Source: Hylemonella gracilis ATCC 19624 (lineage in GTDB: Bacteria > Pseudomonadota > Gammaproteobacteria > Burkholderiales > Burkholderiaceae_C). From it: a DNA stretch of 64,000 nucleotides. The position numbers and the translations under genes were made by a program. Location: contig NZ_AEGR01000056.1 of the NCBI RefSeq assembly GCF_000211835.1, forward strand, positions 62,001-126,000, written 5' to 3'. Positions 48,065 through 59,102 of this stretch are shown piece after piece; position 1 is the first letter of the stretch; each line of letters starts with the position of its first letter. The notes under the pieces are model-generated. The model made no database searches and was not told where the DNA came from. It saw only the letters and a program-made list of their open reading frames with translations.

Positions 48065-48832
48065 ATGGAGAACCACACCCCCCGTCAGCTGCGACTGATC
48101 GAGTTCGTGCGCGCGCGCGGTTCGGCCACGGTGGAACAGCTCGCCGAGGAGTTGGGCGTGACCTTGCAGACCGTGCGGCGCGACATCCAGCGGCTGGCGG
48201 ACACGGGCGCGCTGGCGCGCTTCCACGGTGGCGCCCGCGTGCCCAGCTCGACGACCGAAAACATTGCTCACCAGCAGCGCCAGCAACTGCATGCACAGGG
48301 CAAGGCGCGCATCGCGCGTGCCATCGCGCGGCAGGTGCCCAATGACTGCTCGCTGATCCTGAACATCGGCACCACGACCGAGGCCATCGCGCAGGCGCTG
48401 CTGCAACACACGGGTTTGCGCGTGATCACCAACAACCTCAACGTGGCCAACATCCTGTGCGGCAACCCCAGCTGCGAAATCATCGTGGCCGGCGGCATGG
48501 TGCGTCCCCGGGACCGCGGCATCGTGGGCGAGGCGGCCGTGGACTTCATCCGCCAGTTCAAGGTCGACATCGCGCTGATCGGGATTTCGGCCATCGAGTC
48601 CGATGGCTCGCTGCGCGACTACGATTACCGCGAAGTCAAGGTGGCCCAGACCATCATCGCGCAGTCGCGTGAAGTCTGGCTGGCCGCCGACACCAGCAAG
48701 TTCAACCGCCCGGCCATGGTCCAGGTCGCGACCCTGTCACAGATCGACCGGCTGTTCACCGACGCCGAGCCTCCTGCTCCTTTTCCATCCCTGCTGAACG
48801 ACGCTGACATCCGCCTGGAAGTCTGCACCTGA
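48065..48832 (+). CDS. glpR: DeoR-family glycerol regulon repressor
   Basis: 255 residues. N-terminal [23 protein letters not shown], then [12 protein letters not shown], the recognition helix. The C-terminal DeoR sensor domain (about 75-235) has [12 protein letters not shown] and a late D-x-S-K-F motif (A-D-T-S-K-F-N-R). The usual effector is glycerol 3-phosphate. Divergent from the importer operon and 26 bases before glpK. Confidence 0.93.
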   Translation: MENHTPRQLRLIEFVRARGSATVEQLAEELGVTLQTVRRDIQRLADTGALARFHGGARVPSSTTENIAHQQRQQLHAQGKARIARAIARQVPNDCSLILNIGTTTEAIAQALLQHTGLRVITNNLNVANILCGNPSCEIIVAGGMVRPRDRGIVGEAAVDFIRQFKVDIALIGISAIESDGSLRDYDYREVKVAQTIIAQSREVWLAADTSKFNRPAMVQVATLSQIDRLFTDAEPPAPFPSLLNDADIRLEVCT

Positions 48833-48858
48833 TCCACCCCGACACGACCCGAGCCCCC

Positions 48859-50352
<1,494 letters not shown>

Positions 50353-50430
50353 CGCCGCGCCGCTGCGGCGACAATCCTTCTTTTTGAACCGGCCTGCGCG
50401 CGCCAGGCCCTGCCCAGAAGGAAGCACCGG

Positions 50431-51255
50431 ATGATCGACCCCCGCACCGCCATCGCATTCATCGGCGGCGGCAACATGGCCAGCGCCATCATCGGCGGCC
50501 TGCTCAAGCAAGGCCTGCCGGCCAGCCGCATCACCGTCGTGGACACCAACGCCGAAGCCCGCCAGCGCCTGAGCGACAGCCACGGCGTCGTGGCGCACGC
50601 AGCGGTCGGCCCCTTCCTGCGGGACTTTCCCATCGTGGTGTGGGCCATCAAGCCCCAGACTTTCAAGGACGCCGCCCAGTCGGCCGCGCCCTTCGTCAAC
50701 GGCGCGCTGCACCTGAGCGTGGCGGCCGGCATCTCGACCGACAGCCTGCAGCGCTGGCTGGGCAGTGAACGCATCGTGCGTAGCATGCCCAACACCCCGG
50801 CGCTGATCGGCAAGGGCGTCACCGGGCTGTACGCCCGCGCTGGCGTGAGCGCGCAGGACCGCGCGCAAGTCGCGCACATCGCCTCGGTCATGGGTGAGTT
50901 CGTCTGGGTCGAGCAAGAACACCTGCTCGACGCCGTGACGGCGCTTTCCGGTTCGGGCCCCGCCTATGTGTTCTACCTGCTGGAGGCCATGACGGCCACG
51001 GGGGTGGAACTGGGCCTCACGGCCGAGCAGGCCCATCAACTCGCGGTCGAGACCTTCCTGGGCGCGGGCGCGTTGGCCAAGGCCTCGCAAGAACCGCCCG
51101 AGGTGCTGCGCCAGCGCGTCACCTCCAAGGGCGGCACGACGCACGCGGCGATCACGGTCATGGAAGAAGGCGGGCTCAAGGCCTTGTTCGACCAAGCCCT
51201 GAAGGCCGCCGCGCGGCGCTCCGCCGAACTGGGCGCCGAATTCGGCAAGGACTGA
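50431..51255 (+). CDS. proC: Pyrroline-5-carboxylate reductase
   Basis: 274 residues. N-terminal NADPH fold with I-A-F-I-G-G-G-N-M-A-S-A-I-I, and the P5CR signature A-L-S-G-S-G-P-A-Y-V-F-Y in the C-terminal half. It performs the last step of proline synthesis. The ATG at 50431 has GAAGGAAG upstream. It converges with ubiA. Between them (51256-51369) an 11-base unit GGGTGCAGTGC is present twice in a row. Confidence 0.94.
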   Translation: MIDPRTAIAFIGGGNMASAIIGGLLKQGLPASRITVVDTNAEARQRLSDSHGVVAHAAVGPFLRDFPIVVWAIKPQTFKDAAQSAAPFVNGALHLSVAAGISTDSLQRWLGSERIVRSMPNTPALIGKGVTGLYARAGVSAQDRAQVAHIASVMGEFVWVEQEHLLDAVTALSGSGPAYVFYLLEAMTATGVELGLTAEQAHQLAVETFLGAGALAKASQEPPEVLRQRVTSKGGTTHAAITVMEEGGLKALFDQALKAAARRSAELGAEFGKD

Positions 51256-51369
51256 CGGCGGCGGTTCATTGCGGCGCCGCGGTGCAACGACCGGCGGCGA
51301 GTCTGCCGTCGCGCAAACGGGTGCAGTGCGGGTGCAGTGCGCTGGCGGAGGCGGAGGCGCGACGCTGCT

Positions 51370-52320
51370 TCAGCGAAGGGCGTGGCCGATCACCACGCCC
51401 GCGAACACCGTGAAACCCAGCCAATGGTTCAGGCGAAAGGCGCGGAAACAGCCTTCGCGTGTGCGCTCGCGGATCAGGCGGTGGTGCCAGACCACTTGCG
51501 CGGCGGCCACCAGCAGCGTCGCGCCCCAGACCCAGGGATGGAGCCGGTCGATCAGCAGCACCGTCCAGATCAGCAGGTGCAGCACGTAGAAAGCCGTGAT
51601 CGCCACCACGTCGAAACGGCCCAGCGTGATGGCCGAGGTCTTCATGCCGATCTTCAGGTCGTCGTCGCGATCGACCATGGCGTACTCGGTGTCGTAGGCC
51701 AAGACCCAGAACAAGTTGCCGATGAGCAGGGCCCAGGCCAGCCAGGGAACCGCCCCCAGCACGGAGGACACGCTGAGCCCATCGCCGCCTTGCACGGCGG
51801 AAAAACCGAACGCATCGCCGCCTTGCACGGCGGCGAAGGCCATGGGAATGCCGAAGCTGAACGCCACGCCCAGCACGGCCTGCGGCATGGCCACGTAGCG
51901 CTTGGCGTAGGGATAGATCAAGGTCACGGCCAGCGCCGCGAACGACCAGGCGATGGTGACGGCATTGGTGGTGAGCACCAGGCCGAAAGCCAGCAGTGCC
52001 AGCACCGCGCCCAGCGCCAGGGCTTCCTTCACCGACACTTTGCCGCTCGTCACCGGGCGTTGCGCGGTGCGCTTGACGTGCCGGTCGAAATCACGGTCGG
52101 CCACATCGTTCACGCAACAGCCCGCGCTGCGCATGAGGATGGTGCCCAGCACGAACACCGCCAGCAAATGCCACCCCGGCCAGCCCCCCGCCGCGACCCA
52201 CAGCGCCGACAGCGAGGGCCAGAGCAACAACAGCCAACCCGCCGGACGGTTCCAGCGGATGAGGTCGAGGTAAAGAGACCAGCGCGAGGGCTGGGTGGAT
52301 GGGGTGGTGACTGAGGACAT
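51370..52320 (-). CDS. ubiA: 4-hydroxybenzoate polyprenyltransferase
   Basis: 316 residues, about 25 longer than E. coli UbiA. Two Asp-rich Mg-diphosphate motifs are N-D-V-A-D-R-D-F-D and [12 protein letters not shown]. Eight to nine membrane helices. It attaches the polyprenyl tail in ubiquinone synthesis at the inner membrane. The extra length includes a tandem 11-residue duplication ([11 protein letters not shown] and then A-V-Q-G-G-D-G). The preferred start is ATG 52320; 19 more codons are open upstream. Confidence 0.93.
   Translation of the reverse strand: MSSVTTPSTQPSRWSLYLDLIRWNRPAGWLLLLWPSLSALWVAAGGWPGWHLLAVFVLGTILMRSAGCCVNDVADRDFDRHVKRTAQRPVTSGKVSVKEALALGAVLALLAFGLVLTTNAVTIAWSFAALAVTLIYPYAKRYVAMPQAVLGVAFSFGIPMAFAAVQGGDAFGFSAVQGGDGLSVSSVLGAVPWLAWALLIGNLFWVLAYDTEYAMVDRDDDLKIGMKTSAITLGRFDVVAITAFYVLHLLIWTVLLIDRLHPWVWGATLLVAAAQVVWHHRLIRERTREGCFRAFRLNHWLGFTVFAGVVIGHALR
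51780..51833 (-). repeat. In-frame 21-bp direct repeat in ubiA
   Basis: CATCGCCGCCTTGCACGGCGG occurs at 51780-51800 and 51813-51833, a period of 33 bases (11 codons). The unit itself is partly palindromic (CCGCC/GGCGG). It adds a duplicated A-V-Q-G-G-D loop to UbiA between two membrane helices. Confidence 0.85.
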
Positions 52321-52440
52321 GTCAGGAATTGGAAGGCTGAGAAACCGTAGCGAGCGGTCCCAGCTTGCGCCGAGCATCGCAGCCGTACTGTACGTACGGC
52401 GAGAAGCACAGGCGCGAGATGGGATCGCGCAGTAGGTTGA

Positions 52441-52932
52441 TCAGTCTTCCAAAAGGGAGCGCAGCATCCAGGCGCTCTGCTCATGCACCGTCAGGCGCTG
52501 CGTCAGCAGATCGGCCGTGGGCTCGTCGTTGGCCTTCTCGGCCAGGGGGAAGATGGCACGCGCCGTGCGCGCCACCGCCTCGTGGCCTTGAACGAGGATG
52601 CGCACCATCTCCAGCGCCTTGGGCGGCGTGGCTGGCACATCCGGCACCGAGGCCAGCTTGCCGAACTGCGCGTAAGAGCCCGGCGCCGCGTGGCCCAGCG
52701 AGCGGATGCGCTCGGCCACCGGGTCCACCGCGTTCCACAGCTCGGTGTACTGCGTCATGAACATGGTGTGCAGGGTGTTGAACATCGGCCCCGTCACGTT
52801 CCAGTGGAAGTTGTGCGTGGTCAGGTACAGGGTGTAGGTGTCGGCCAGCAGCCGGGACAGGCCCTCGGCGATGGCCGCGCGGTCTTGTTCGCTGATGCCG
52901 ATGTTGATGGCGGGGGCAGTGGTCTTGGCCAT
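52441..52932 (-). CDS. dps: Dps-family ferritin-like DNA-protection protein
   Basis: 163 residues. [12 protein letters not shown] carries the ferroxidase histidines, and [11 protein letters not shown] the acidic partners, matching the family. Dps forms a 12-mer that stores iron using hydrogen peroxide. It lies 86 bases after oxyR on the same strand, and OxyR commonly activates dps. No basic N-terminal tail is seen, so DNA binding is uncertain. Downstream, the 120-base gap to ubiA holds the palindrome CCGTAC-TGTAC-GTACGG near 52383. Confidence 0.93.
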   Translation of the reverse strand: MAKTTAPAINIGISEQDRAAIAEGLSRLLADTYTLYLTTHNFHWNVTGPMFNTLHTMFMTQYTELWNAVDPVAERIRSLGHAAPGSYAQFGKLASVPDVPATPPKALEMVRILVQGHEAVARTARAIFPLAEKANDEPTADLLTQRLTVHEQSAWMLRSLLED

Positions 52933-53018
52933 GAAAAAACTCCTGGTGGTCGGTGAAGAAGCGTCGGGGGAGCCGGAACGATGCAGGTGATGGTTCAGGC
53001 GGCGGATTCAAGTGAAGT

Positions 53019-54008
53019 TCAGGCCGCCTGGGCCTCGACCTGGCGCAGGTCGGACAGGCGCGTGACACCCGGCAGAGCGCAGGCGTAGATGGCGTTGCGC
53101 AAGGCGGCGATGGCCTCATAGCGCGTGAAGCTGCGGCGCCAGACCAGCACCACGCGGCGCAGGGGCGCATCCCCGTCGAAGGGCAGGTAACGGATCAGGC
53201 TTTCGTCGGCGCCGATCCGGTTCTTGGCCCGCCCCTCTTCCAGCGCCCCCTCGGGCACCGACAGGCGCGGCACCAGGGTCACGCCCATGCCAGCGGCCAC
53301 CATGTGCTTGATGGTCTCCAGCGAGGAGCCCTCGAAGCTTTTCTGAATGCCTTCGGTGTTGCTCGAGAAACGGGCGAACTCGGGGCAGACCTCCAGCACA
53401 TGGTCTCGGAAGCAATGCCCCGTGCCCAGCAGCAGCATGGTTTCGGACTTGAGCTCCTGCGAGGTGACACGCTCACGCTGGGCCAGCGGATGGCCCACCG
53501 GCACGGCCGCGAAAAAGGGCTCGTCGTACAGCGGCGCGACGGCCAGGCCGGTGTCGGGAAAGGGCTCGGCCAGGATGGCGCAATCGATCTCGCCGGTGCG
53601 CAGCATCTCCAGCAGCCTGCCCGTGAAATTCTCCTGCAGCATCAACGGCATCTGCGGTGACAGGCGGATGTTCTGCCGCACCAGGTCAGGCAGCAGGTAG
53701 GGGCCGATGGTGTAGATCACGCCCATGCGCAGAGGCCCGGCCAGCGGGTCCTTGCCGCGCTTGGCGATCTCCTTGATGTTGGCGGCCTGCTCCAGCACGG
53801 ACTGCGCCTGGCGCACGATGTCCTCGCCCAGGGGCGTGACGGTGACTTCGTTGGCGCTGCGCTCGAAGAGCTTGACGTCCAGCTCTTCCTCGATTTTCTT
53901 GACCGCGACCGACAGGGTGGGCTGGGACACGAAGCAGGCCTCGGCCGCGCGACCGAAGTGCTTTTCTCGGGCCACCGCCACGATGTATTTGAGTTCGGTC
54001 AAGGTCAT
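53019..54008 (-). CDS. oxyR: Hydrogen-peroxide-sensing LysR regulator OxyR
   Basis: 329 residues. N-terminal LysR HTH (A-A-E-A-C-F-V-S-Q-P-T-L-S). The redox loop is G-T-G-H-C199-F-R-D-H-V-L-E-V-C208; both cysteines fall on the same residue numbers as the peroxide-reactive pair of E. coli OxyR, which is strong evidence. It senses H2O2 by forming the 199-208 disulfide and activates defence genes; dps is next to it. ATG 54008 gives the family start M-T-L-T-E-L-K-Y. Confidence 0.96.
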   Translation of the reverse strand: MTLTELKYIVAVAREKHFGRAAEACFVSQPTLSVAVKKIEEELDVKLFERSANEVTVTPLGEDIVRQAQSVLEQAANIKEIAKRGKDPLAGPLRMGVIYTIGPYLLPDLVRQNIRLSPQMPLMLQENFTGRLLEMLRTGEIDCAILAEPFPDTGLAVAPLYDEPFFAAVPVGHPLAQRERVTSQELKSETMLLLGTGHCFRDHVLEVCPEFARFSSNTEGIQKSFEGSSLETIKHMVAAGMGVTLVPRLSVPEGALEEGRAKNRIGADESLIRYLPFDGDAPLRRVVLVWRRSFTRYEAIAALRNAIYACALPGVTRLSDLRQVEAQAA

Positions 54009-54125
54009 GATCTAGCCATTCCATCCATCCAATAGACCGATACTATCAAGCGGGAGGGAACAAGGCGTGGCGATGCCCGTCACACGGCATCGCGCGCCGG
54101 ACTGGACCCGTCGCGCGGTGCGGTG

Positions 54126-54728
54126 TCAGGGCAGCACGGTCACGCGCAGTTGCAGCAGGCGCGCCGGCTGGCCCGCGACGTCGCTGCGGTAGGTACCGCG
54201 CTCGGGTTCGGTGCCGCTCTTGGCCAGGGTCACCCACTGGCCCAGCGGCGCCAGCACGGTGGTGCGCAATTGGCCAGTCTGCTGCGCGGGCAGCTCCTTG
54301 CCGGGCTGCTGGCTGACGTTCTCGCCCAACCATTGCACTTCGACCTCGGCCTGGCGGCCGCCGGTCCAGACGGGGCGCATCTGCAAGGTCTGGCCGCTCT
54401 GGAACCAGATCAGCTCCTGCTTCACGCCAGCGCCGTTGTTCTGGCCTTCGGCCTGCACTTCCTTGATCCAGGTCTGCGGCTGGGCCGAGGTCTGGCCAAC
54501 ACGGGTCACGTCCCCATTGCGCACCTGCACCTGCTGAGCAGGCTGCAGGGGCACGGTGGGCTGGGTGCCCACGCTGTAGCCCGCGGCGACCGCGTCGATC
54601 TGGCGCAGCTCCAGCAGCACGTTGCGCGCGGGCAAAGACTGCGCCGCGGCCAGGCCCACGGCCCCGAACAGCGCCCAGCCCAGGGCGCTGACCACCATGA
54701 GAAAACTTTTACGCGTACCGATAGCCAT
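54126..54728 (-). CDS. Secreted or membrane-anchored protein of unknown function
   Basis: 200 residues from ATG 54728, which has GGGAGG 5 bases upstream. Residues 8-34 are a signal peptide or anchor (F-L-M-V-V-S-A-L-G-W-A-L-F-G-A-V-G-L-A-A-A). The mature part starts S-L-P-A-R-N-V-L-L-E-L-R-Q-I-D and is rich in beta-strand patterns, Gln and Val, with no cysteine. I do not recognise the family. It is 38 bases after the DUF2628-SPOR gene, so the two are likely one operon and may act together in the envelope. Confidence 0.72.
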   Translation of the reverse strand: MAIGTRKSFLMVVSALGWALFGAVGLAAAQSLPARNVLLELRQIDAVAAGYSVGTQPTVPLQPAQQVQVRNGDVTRVGQTSAQPQTWIKEVQAEGQNNGAGVKQELIWFQSGQTLQMRPVWTGGRQAEVEVQWLGENVSQQPGKELPAQQTGQLRTTVLAPLGQWVTLAKSGTEPERGTYRSDVAGQPARLLQLRVTVLP

Positions 54729-54766
54729 CACGACCTCCCATCTCGACCTCTTTACTTCAAATTCCA

Positions 54767-56458
54767 TCACCGCGCCTCGCGCATCACCACCGCAGGCAGG
54801 CTGCGCGCCTGGATGCGCTGGGCGGTCTGCTGGGCCTGTGCCTGCTGGGTGTAAGGCCCCGCCACCACACGCTGCAGGGACTCACCCCGGTTGTTGGACA
54901 CGGTCTCCAAGCCAGCCTCGATGCCCATGGTCCGCAGCTGCGCAAGCACGCGGTTGGCGTTGTCGGCTTGGCGGAACACGCCCGCCTGCACCACCCAGGT
55001 GGATGCCGTCGCCGCCGAGCGGACGGACGGTGATGCAGTCGCGACCGCCGACTGAGGCGCCACGCTGGCGCTCACGCCGCCCTCCTGCGACTGCGCGGCC
55101 CGCTTGGCCTGCGCCGCCTGCGAAGCGGCGCGCAAACGGGCCGAAGCTTGCGGCTTTTCGCCTTCGGTGGGTTCCGCCGCCGAGGCCCGCCGGGGCGTCG
55201 AGGGCATGACCGGCGCCACAGGGCGAGCGGGCGAAGGCGCTGACACCGCCGGGGCCGGGCTGGCGCTGGCCGGCGCCGTCGCGGCGGGCCGGGTCACCAC
55301 GCCGCTGGCGACATTGCCGGAACGGTTGCCCATGGGCGCGGTCGTGGTGTCGGCCTGAGCCAACTGGCGCACACGCGGTGCCGTCGGCGGCGGCGACTGG
55401 AGCCGAGAGGAAGGCAGGGTCACCGACTGCAAAGGCACCAGGTCGGTCGAAGCGGTCGCGGAACCCGTACTCGGGGCAGAGCTGGAACCAGAACCGGGAC
55501 CAGAGCCCGCAGCGGGCCCCGAAAACGGTGCCGGCAGCGGCGCATTCAAAGGCGCGGGGGTCAGCGGATTGGCCGCAAAGGACGTCACGGGCACGAGGTC
55601 GGCCCCAGAGCGGCCGGGGCGGGTCGTGGCATCGAAGGCCGGCTCAAAGGCCACCACGGGCCGGGTGGCGGCATCGTCCGCAAGCGGAGCCGGGCGGGCC
55701 GACACCGCGGAAGCAGCTTGCGGGGTCGCGGTGGGCGCAGGTGCGGGTGCGATGGCGGGTGCCGTGGGCGCCAAGCCTGCCACGCGGCCCGAGGCACTTT
55801 GCGCGCCCGAGGCCGCGGGGGCGGAGGGCGACAGGGGCAAGAGCGTGCCACCGTCTGGCTGCGAGGGGTGTCGGCTCACCGCCGAGGCCAGCTTGGCCCA
55901 GGCCTGCCCGCCCATGCGCTGCCAGTCTTGCATGGCCGCCACAGGGGCCAGCACGGCCCCGACCACCAGCAGATTGGCCAACACTTGCCACCCGAAACGA
56001 CGGGGGCCAGGTGCAACGGCCGTGAGCCGACCCACGGTGTCGACCACGCCGGAACTCTTGCGCAGCACCTCGGAAATCTTGTCGTTGTAGTGCCCGTACA
56101 GCCAGACGTTGGCATAGAGTCCGGGCACGATGTAGGCCGCCGAGAGGAACCACAGGCCCAGCATCCAGGCCAAGGCGCTGGAGTAGTCGAACACCAGCTT
56201 GCCCACGCCAAAGACCAGCAGCCCGGCGGTGGCCATCACGCCCACATAGGCCAGCGCCCAGTTCCACATCTTGCGGTAGACCAGCCAGTTGAAGGTGAAC
56301 AGGCTGGCGGCCCAGTTCCAGCTCAGCCCCGTCTGCCCCGCTTCATCGAAACGCAGGAAGCGCGGCAGGTGATAGCCCTGCCCGCGCACGCCGATGGCGG
56401 CGCGGTAGAACAGGGCGGTGTCACCCGCGGCGAGGGGATGGAAGGGGTCGGCGCTCAT
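54767..56458 (-). CDS. DUF2628-SPOR membrane protein
   Basis: 563 residues. Residues about 20-130 are a DUF2628-like part with several membrane helices (W-A-A-S-L-F-T-F-N-W-L-V-Y, then V-F-G-V-G-K-L-V-F-D-Y and G-L-W-F-L-S-A-A-Y-I-V-P). Another helix follows near 165-180. Residues about 190-475 are a long Ala/Pro/Thr/Ser-rich linker. Residues about 485-560 are a SPOR domain (T-W-V-V-Q-A-G-V-F-R-Q-A-D-N-A and V-V-A-G-P-Y), which binds denuded peptidoglycan at division sites. The linker is long enough to cross the periplasm. The link between a DUF2628 part and SPOR is unusual. Confidence 0.8.
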   Translation of the reverse strand: MSADPFHPLAAGDTALFYRAAIGVRGQGYHLPRFLRFDEAGQTGLSWNWAASLFTFNWLVYRKMWNWALAYVGVMATAGLLVFGVGKLVFDYSSALAWMLGLWFLSAAYIVPGLYANVWLYGHYNDKISEVLRKSSGVVDTVGRLTAVAPGPRRFGWQVLANLLVVGAVLAPVAAMQDWQRMGGQAWAKLASAVSRHPSQPDGGTLLPLSPSAPAASGAQSASGRVAGLAPTAPAIAPAPAPTATPQAASAVSARPAPLADDAATRPVVAFEPAFDATTRPGRSGADLVPVTSFAANPLTPAPLNAPLPAPFSGPAAGSGPGSGSSSAPSTGSATASTDLVPLQSVTLPSSRLQSPPPTAPRVRQLAQADTTTAPMGNRSGNVASGVVTRPAATAPASASPAPAVSAPSPARPVAPVMPSTPRRASAAEPTEGEKPQASARLRAASQAAQAKRAAQSQEGGVSASVAPQSAVATASPSVRSAATASTWVVQAGVFRQADNANRVLAQLRTMGIEAGLETVSNNRGESLQRVVAGPYTQQAQAQQTAQRIQARSLPAVVMREAR

Positions 56459-56691
56459 GGGGGCTAGGGGCGATCAAACGGCGCCGCCGCACCGGGCGAC
56501 AGACCGGGCTCGGCGGCGCTGGGCAAGTCTAAATCAGCGGGCGGCGCTCAGGTATCTTTTTGCCCGGGGCGCGCGGGGCAACTCCAGGCCTTCTTACGGA
56601 CTCTCTTGCGGGCCTTCACCCAAGCGGCCGGACAAGCGTGGTTCCCACCGTTCTGTCGATCGTCCACCCAGGCGCCCCGGGAACCCTGCAC

Positions 56692-58950
56692 TCACGCCTT
56701 GAGGTAATCCACCCGCCCGCCCAGCCAGCGCGCCACATGGCGCTCGGCCAGGACCGGATGCTGGGCGAGCATCAAGGCGGCCGTCTGCCGCGCCCAGTCC
56801 AGCAGCTCACCATCGGTGGCGAGGTCGGCGAAGCGCAGCAAGGCCGCGCCGGACTGGCGGGCGCCCAGGAATTCACCGGGGCCGCGGATTTCCAGGTCGC
56901 GCCGCGCGATCTCGAAGCCGTCGTTGGTCTCGGCCATGGCCTTGAGGCGCTCGCGCGCCGTCTGGCCGAGGCGCGGCGCGTCCCCGGTCGAGTACAGCAG
57001 CACGCAGGCCGAGGCCTGGGCCCCACGCCCCACCCGCCCGCGCAGCTGGTGCAATTGCGACAGACCAAAGCGCTCCGCGTGCTCGATCACCATCAAGGTG
57101 GCATTGGGCACGTCCACGCCCACCTCGATCACCGTGGTGCTGACCAGCAAGCCCATGCGGCCCGCCACGAACTCGGCCATCACGGCCTGCTTCTCGGCGG
57201 CGGGCAGGCGCGAGTGCAGCAGGCCGATCTGGATGCCCCCCCCGCCGCCGGGCCGCCCCAAGGCGGGGGACGCCCCCTCGGGGGGCAGCGGCGCAGCGTG
57301 GGGAGCATCGTTCAAGGCGGCGGTCAGCTCGGCGTGCGTGGCCGTGGCGTTGGTGAGGTCTACCGCCTCGCTCTCCTCGATCAGCGGGCAAACCCAGTAA
57401 ACCTGCCGGCCCTCGGCCAGCTGGGCGCGGATGCGCGCGATCAGCTCGGGACGGCGCTGCTCCGAAATCACGCGGGTCACGATGGGGCTGCGCCCCGGCG
57501 GCAGCTCATCCAGCGTGGACACGTCCAAGTCCGCGTAGTAGCTCATGGCCAAGGTGCGCGGAATGGGCGTGGCGCTCATCATGAGCATGTGCGGTTCAAC
57601 AGGCTGCTTCGCGCCGCCTTCAACCGCATCGCCACCTTCCATCACCTTCTCGCGCAGGGCTAGGCGCTGCGCCACGCCGAAGCGGTGCTGTTCGTCCACG
57701 ATGGCCAGGCCCAGTTTGTGGAAACGCACCTTGTCCTGGATCACCGCGTGTGTGCCGACGATGAGCTGGGCCCCGCCTTCCTGGGGCGCGCGGTCGATGG
57801 CCTCCAAGGTTTCGCGCCGCTCCTTGGTCTTCTGCCCGCCCGCGAGCCAGGCCACCCGCACGCCCAGGGGCGTCAGCCAATCCACCAGCTTCTTGACGTG
57901 CTGGCTGGCCAGGATCTCGGTGGGGGCCATCAGCACGCATTGGTAACCAGCATCGATGCACACCGCGGCGGCCAGCGCGGCCACCACGGTCTTGCCGCTG
58001 CCCACATCGCCCTGCAGCAGGCGGTGCATGGGTGAAGGGCGGGCCAGATCGCGTGCGATTTCCTCGCTCACACGGCGCTGCGCCCCCGTGAGCGCGAAAG
58101 GCAGCACGGCCAACAGTTGTTCATGCAGCCCCTTGGCCTCGCCACCGCGCTGCCCCAAGGCAAGGGTCGGCGCGCGCCGCAGCGCCTGCGCCTGGCGGGC
58201 TTGCAGCTGCGACAACTGCTGGGCGAGCAACTCCTCGGCCTTGAGGCGCAGCCAGGCCGGATGGCTGCGGTCCTGCAAGGCCGCCAGCGAGACCTCGGGC
58301 CGAGGATGGTGCAGGTAGTCCAGCGCGGCGTGCAGCGGCCAGTCGGCCAGCACCCGGGGCCCGCCCGGCCAGATTTGCAGGGCCTGCGGCGGCAGGGTTT
58401 CGTCCAGCACCAGCTTGTCCAGCGCACGGCCCACGGCCTTGCGCAGATAGGCCTGCGGCAGGCCCGCCGTGGTCGGGTAGACCGGCGTCAGCGCCTGGGC
58501 CAGCGGCGCGCCAGCCTGCACGGCCTTGCATTCGGGGTGCACCATCTCGCGGCCCAGAAAGCCACCGCGCACTTCGCCGCGCACCCGCACGCGCTGGCCC
58601 ACGCTCAGCAGCTTTTGCTGAGAAGGGTAGAAGTTCAGAAAGCGCAGCAGCAGCGTGTGGCCGGCGTCGTCCTCGATGCGCGCGATCAACTGGCGGCGCG
58701 CGCGCACCTCGACCCGGCTCTCGCGCACCACCCCCTCGGCCTGGGCCATGTCACCGTCGCGCAACTCGGCGATCGGCGTCAGCGTCGTCTCGTCCTCGTA
58801 GCGCAGGGGCAGGTGCAAGGCCAGCTCCATGTCACTGTTCAGACCCAGGCGGCGCATCGCCTTCTGCGGCGCGCTCATGGGCTTGTCGGCCTTGTCCTGT
58901 CGGGTCTGCATCTTGTCGACATGTTCGCGTACGGCGGGCATGGGCGGCAT
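56692..58950 (-). CDS. recG: ATP-dependent DNA helicase RecG
   Basis: 752 residues from ATG 58950; ATGs at 58911 and 58878 are also possible and give 739 or 728, against 693 in E. coli. The wedge domain (OB fold) is at about 75-190. Helicase motifs: G-D-V-G-S-G-K-T (I), D-E-Q-H-R-F-G (II), M-S-A-T-P-I-P-R-T (III), T-T-V-I-E-V-G-V-D-V-P (V), Q-L-R-G-R-V-G-R-G (VI). It remodels stalled forks and branched DNA. About 20 residues between E-L-T-A-A-L and I-G-L-L-H-S-R-L are encoded by an in-frame palindromic repeat (57255-57304). Confidence 0.95.
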   Translation of the reverse strand: MPPMPAVREHVDKMQTRQDKADKPMSAPQKAMRRLGLNSDMELALHLPLRYEDETTLTPIAELRDGDMAQAEGVVRESRVEVRARRQLIARIEDDAGHTLLLRFLNFYPSQQKLLSVGQRVRVRGEVRGGFLGREMVHPECKAVQAGAPLAQALTPVYPTTAGLPQAYLRKAVGRALDKLVLDETLPPQALQIWPGGPRVLADWPLHAALDYLHHPRPEVSLAALQDRSHPAWLRLKAEELLAQQLSQLQARQAQALRRAPTLALGQRGGEAKGLHEQLLAVLPFALTGAQRRVSEEIARDLARPSPMHRLLQGDVGSGKTVVAALAAAVCIDAGYQCVLMAPTEILASQHVKKLVDWLTPLGVRVAWLAGGQKTKERRETLEAIDRAPQEGGAQLIVGTHAVIQDKVRFHKLGLAIVDEQHRFGVAQRLALREKVMEGGDAVEGGAKQPVEPHMLMMSATPIPRTLAMSYYADLDVSTLDELPPGRSPIVTRVISEQRRPELIARIRAQLAEGRQVYWVCPLIEESEAVDLTNATATHAELTAALNDAPHAAPLPPEGASPALGRPGGGGGIQIGLLHSRLPAAEKQAVMAEFVAGRMGLLVSTTVIEVGVDVPNATLMVIEHAERFGLSQLHQLRGRVGRGAQASACVLLYSTGDAPRLGQTARERLKAMAETNDGFEIARRDLEIRGPGEFLGARQSGAALLRFADLATDGELLDWARQTAALMLAQHPVLAERHVARWLGGRVDYLKA
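57255..57304 (+). repeat. Palindromic GC-rich repeat, copy 2, inside recG
   Basis: CCCCAAGGCGGGGGACG, then CCCCCTCGGGGGGCAGCG and GCGCAGCGTGGGG. It shares the order of blocks with the intergenic copy at 43839-43885. Read on the recG strand it codes for a Pro/Gly/Ala-rich loop (A-A-P-L-P-P-E-G-A-S-P-A-L-G-R) without a stop. Confidence 0.65.
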
Positions 58951-59102
58951 TGTGGCCCAGGCTCAACGGGCGCAGCACGGGCAAGGCATCAGGGCTCGAT
59001 ATGTAACCGGCACATCTTTTGCGTGATGCCCGACGTGGAGCCCAGCCCCACACGCAGACTCCATGAATAAAAGCGTTACCCTCCGCAGGGGGGAACGAAC
59101 CC

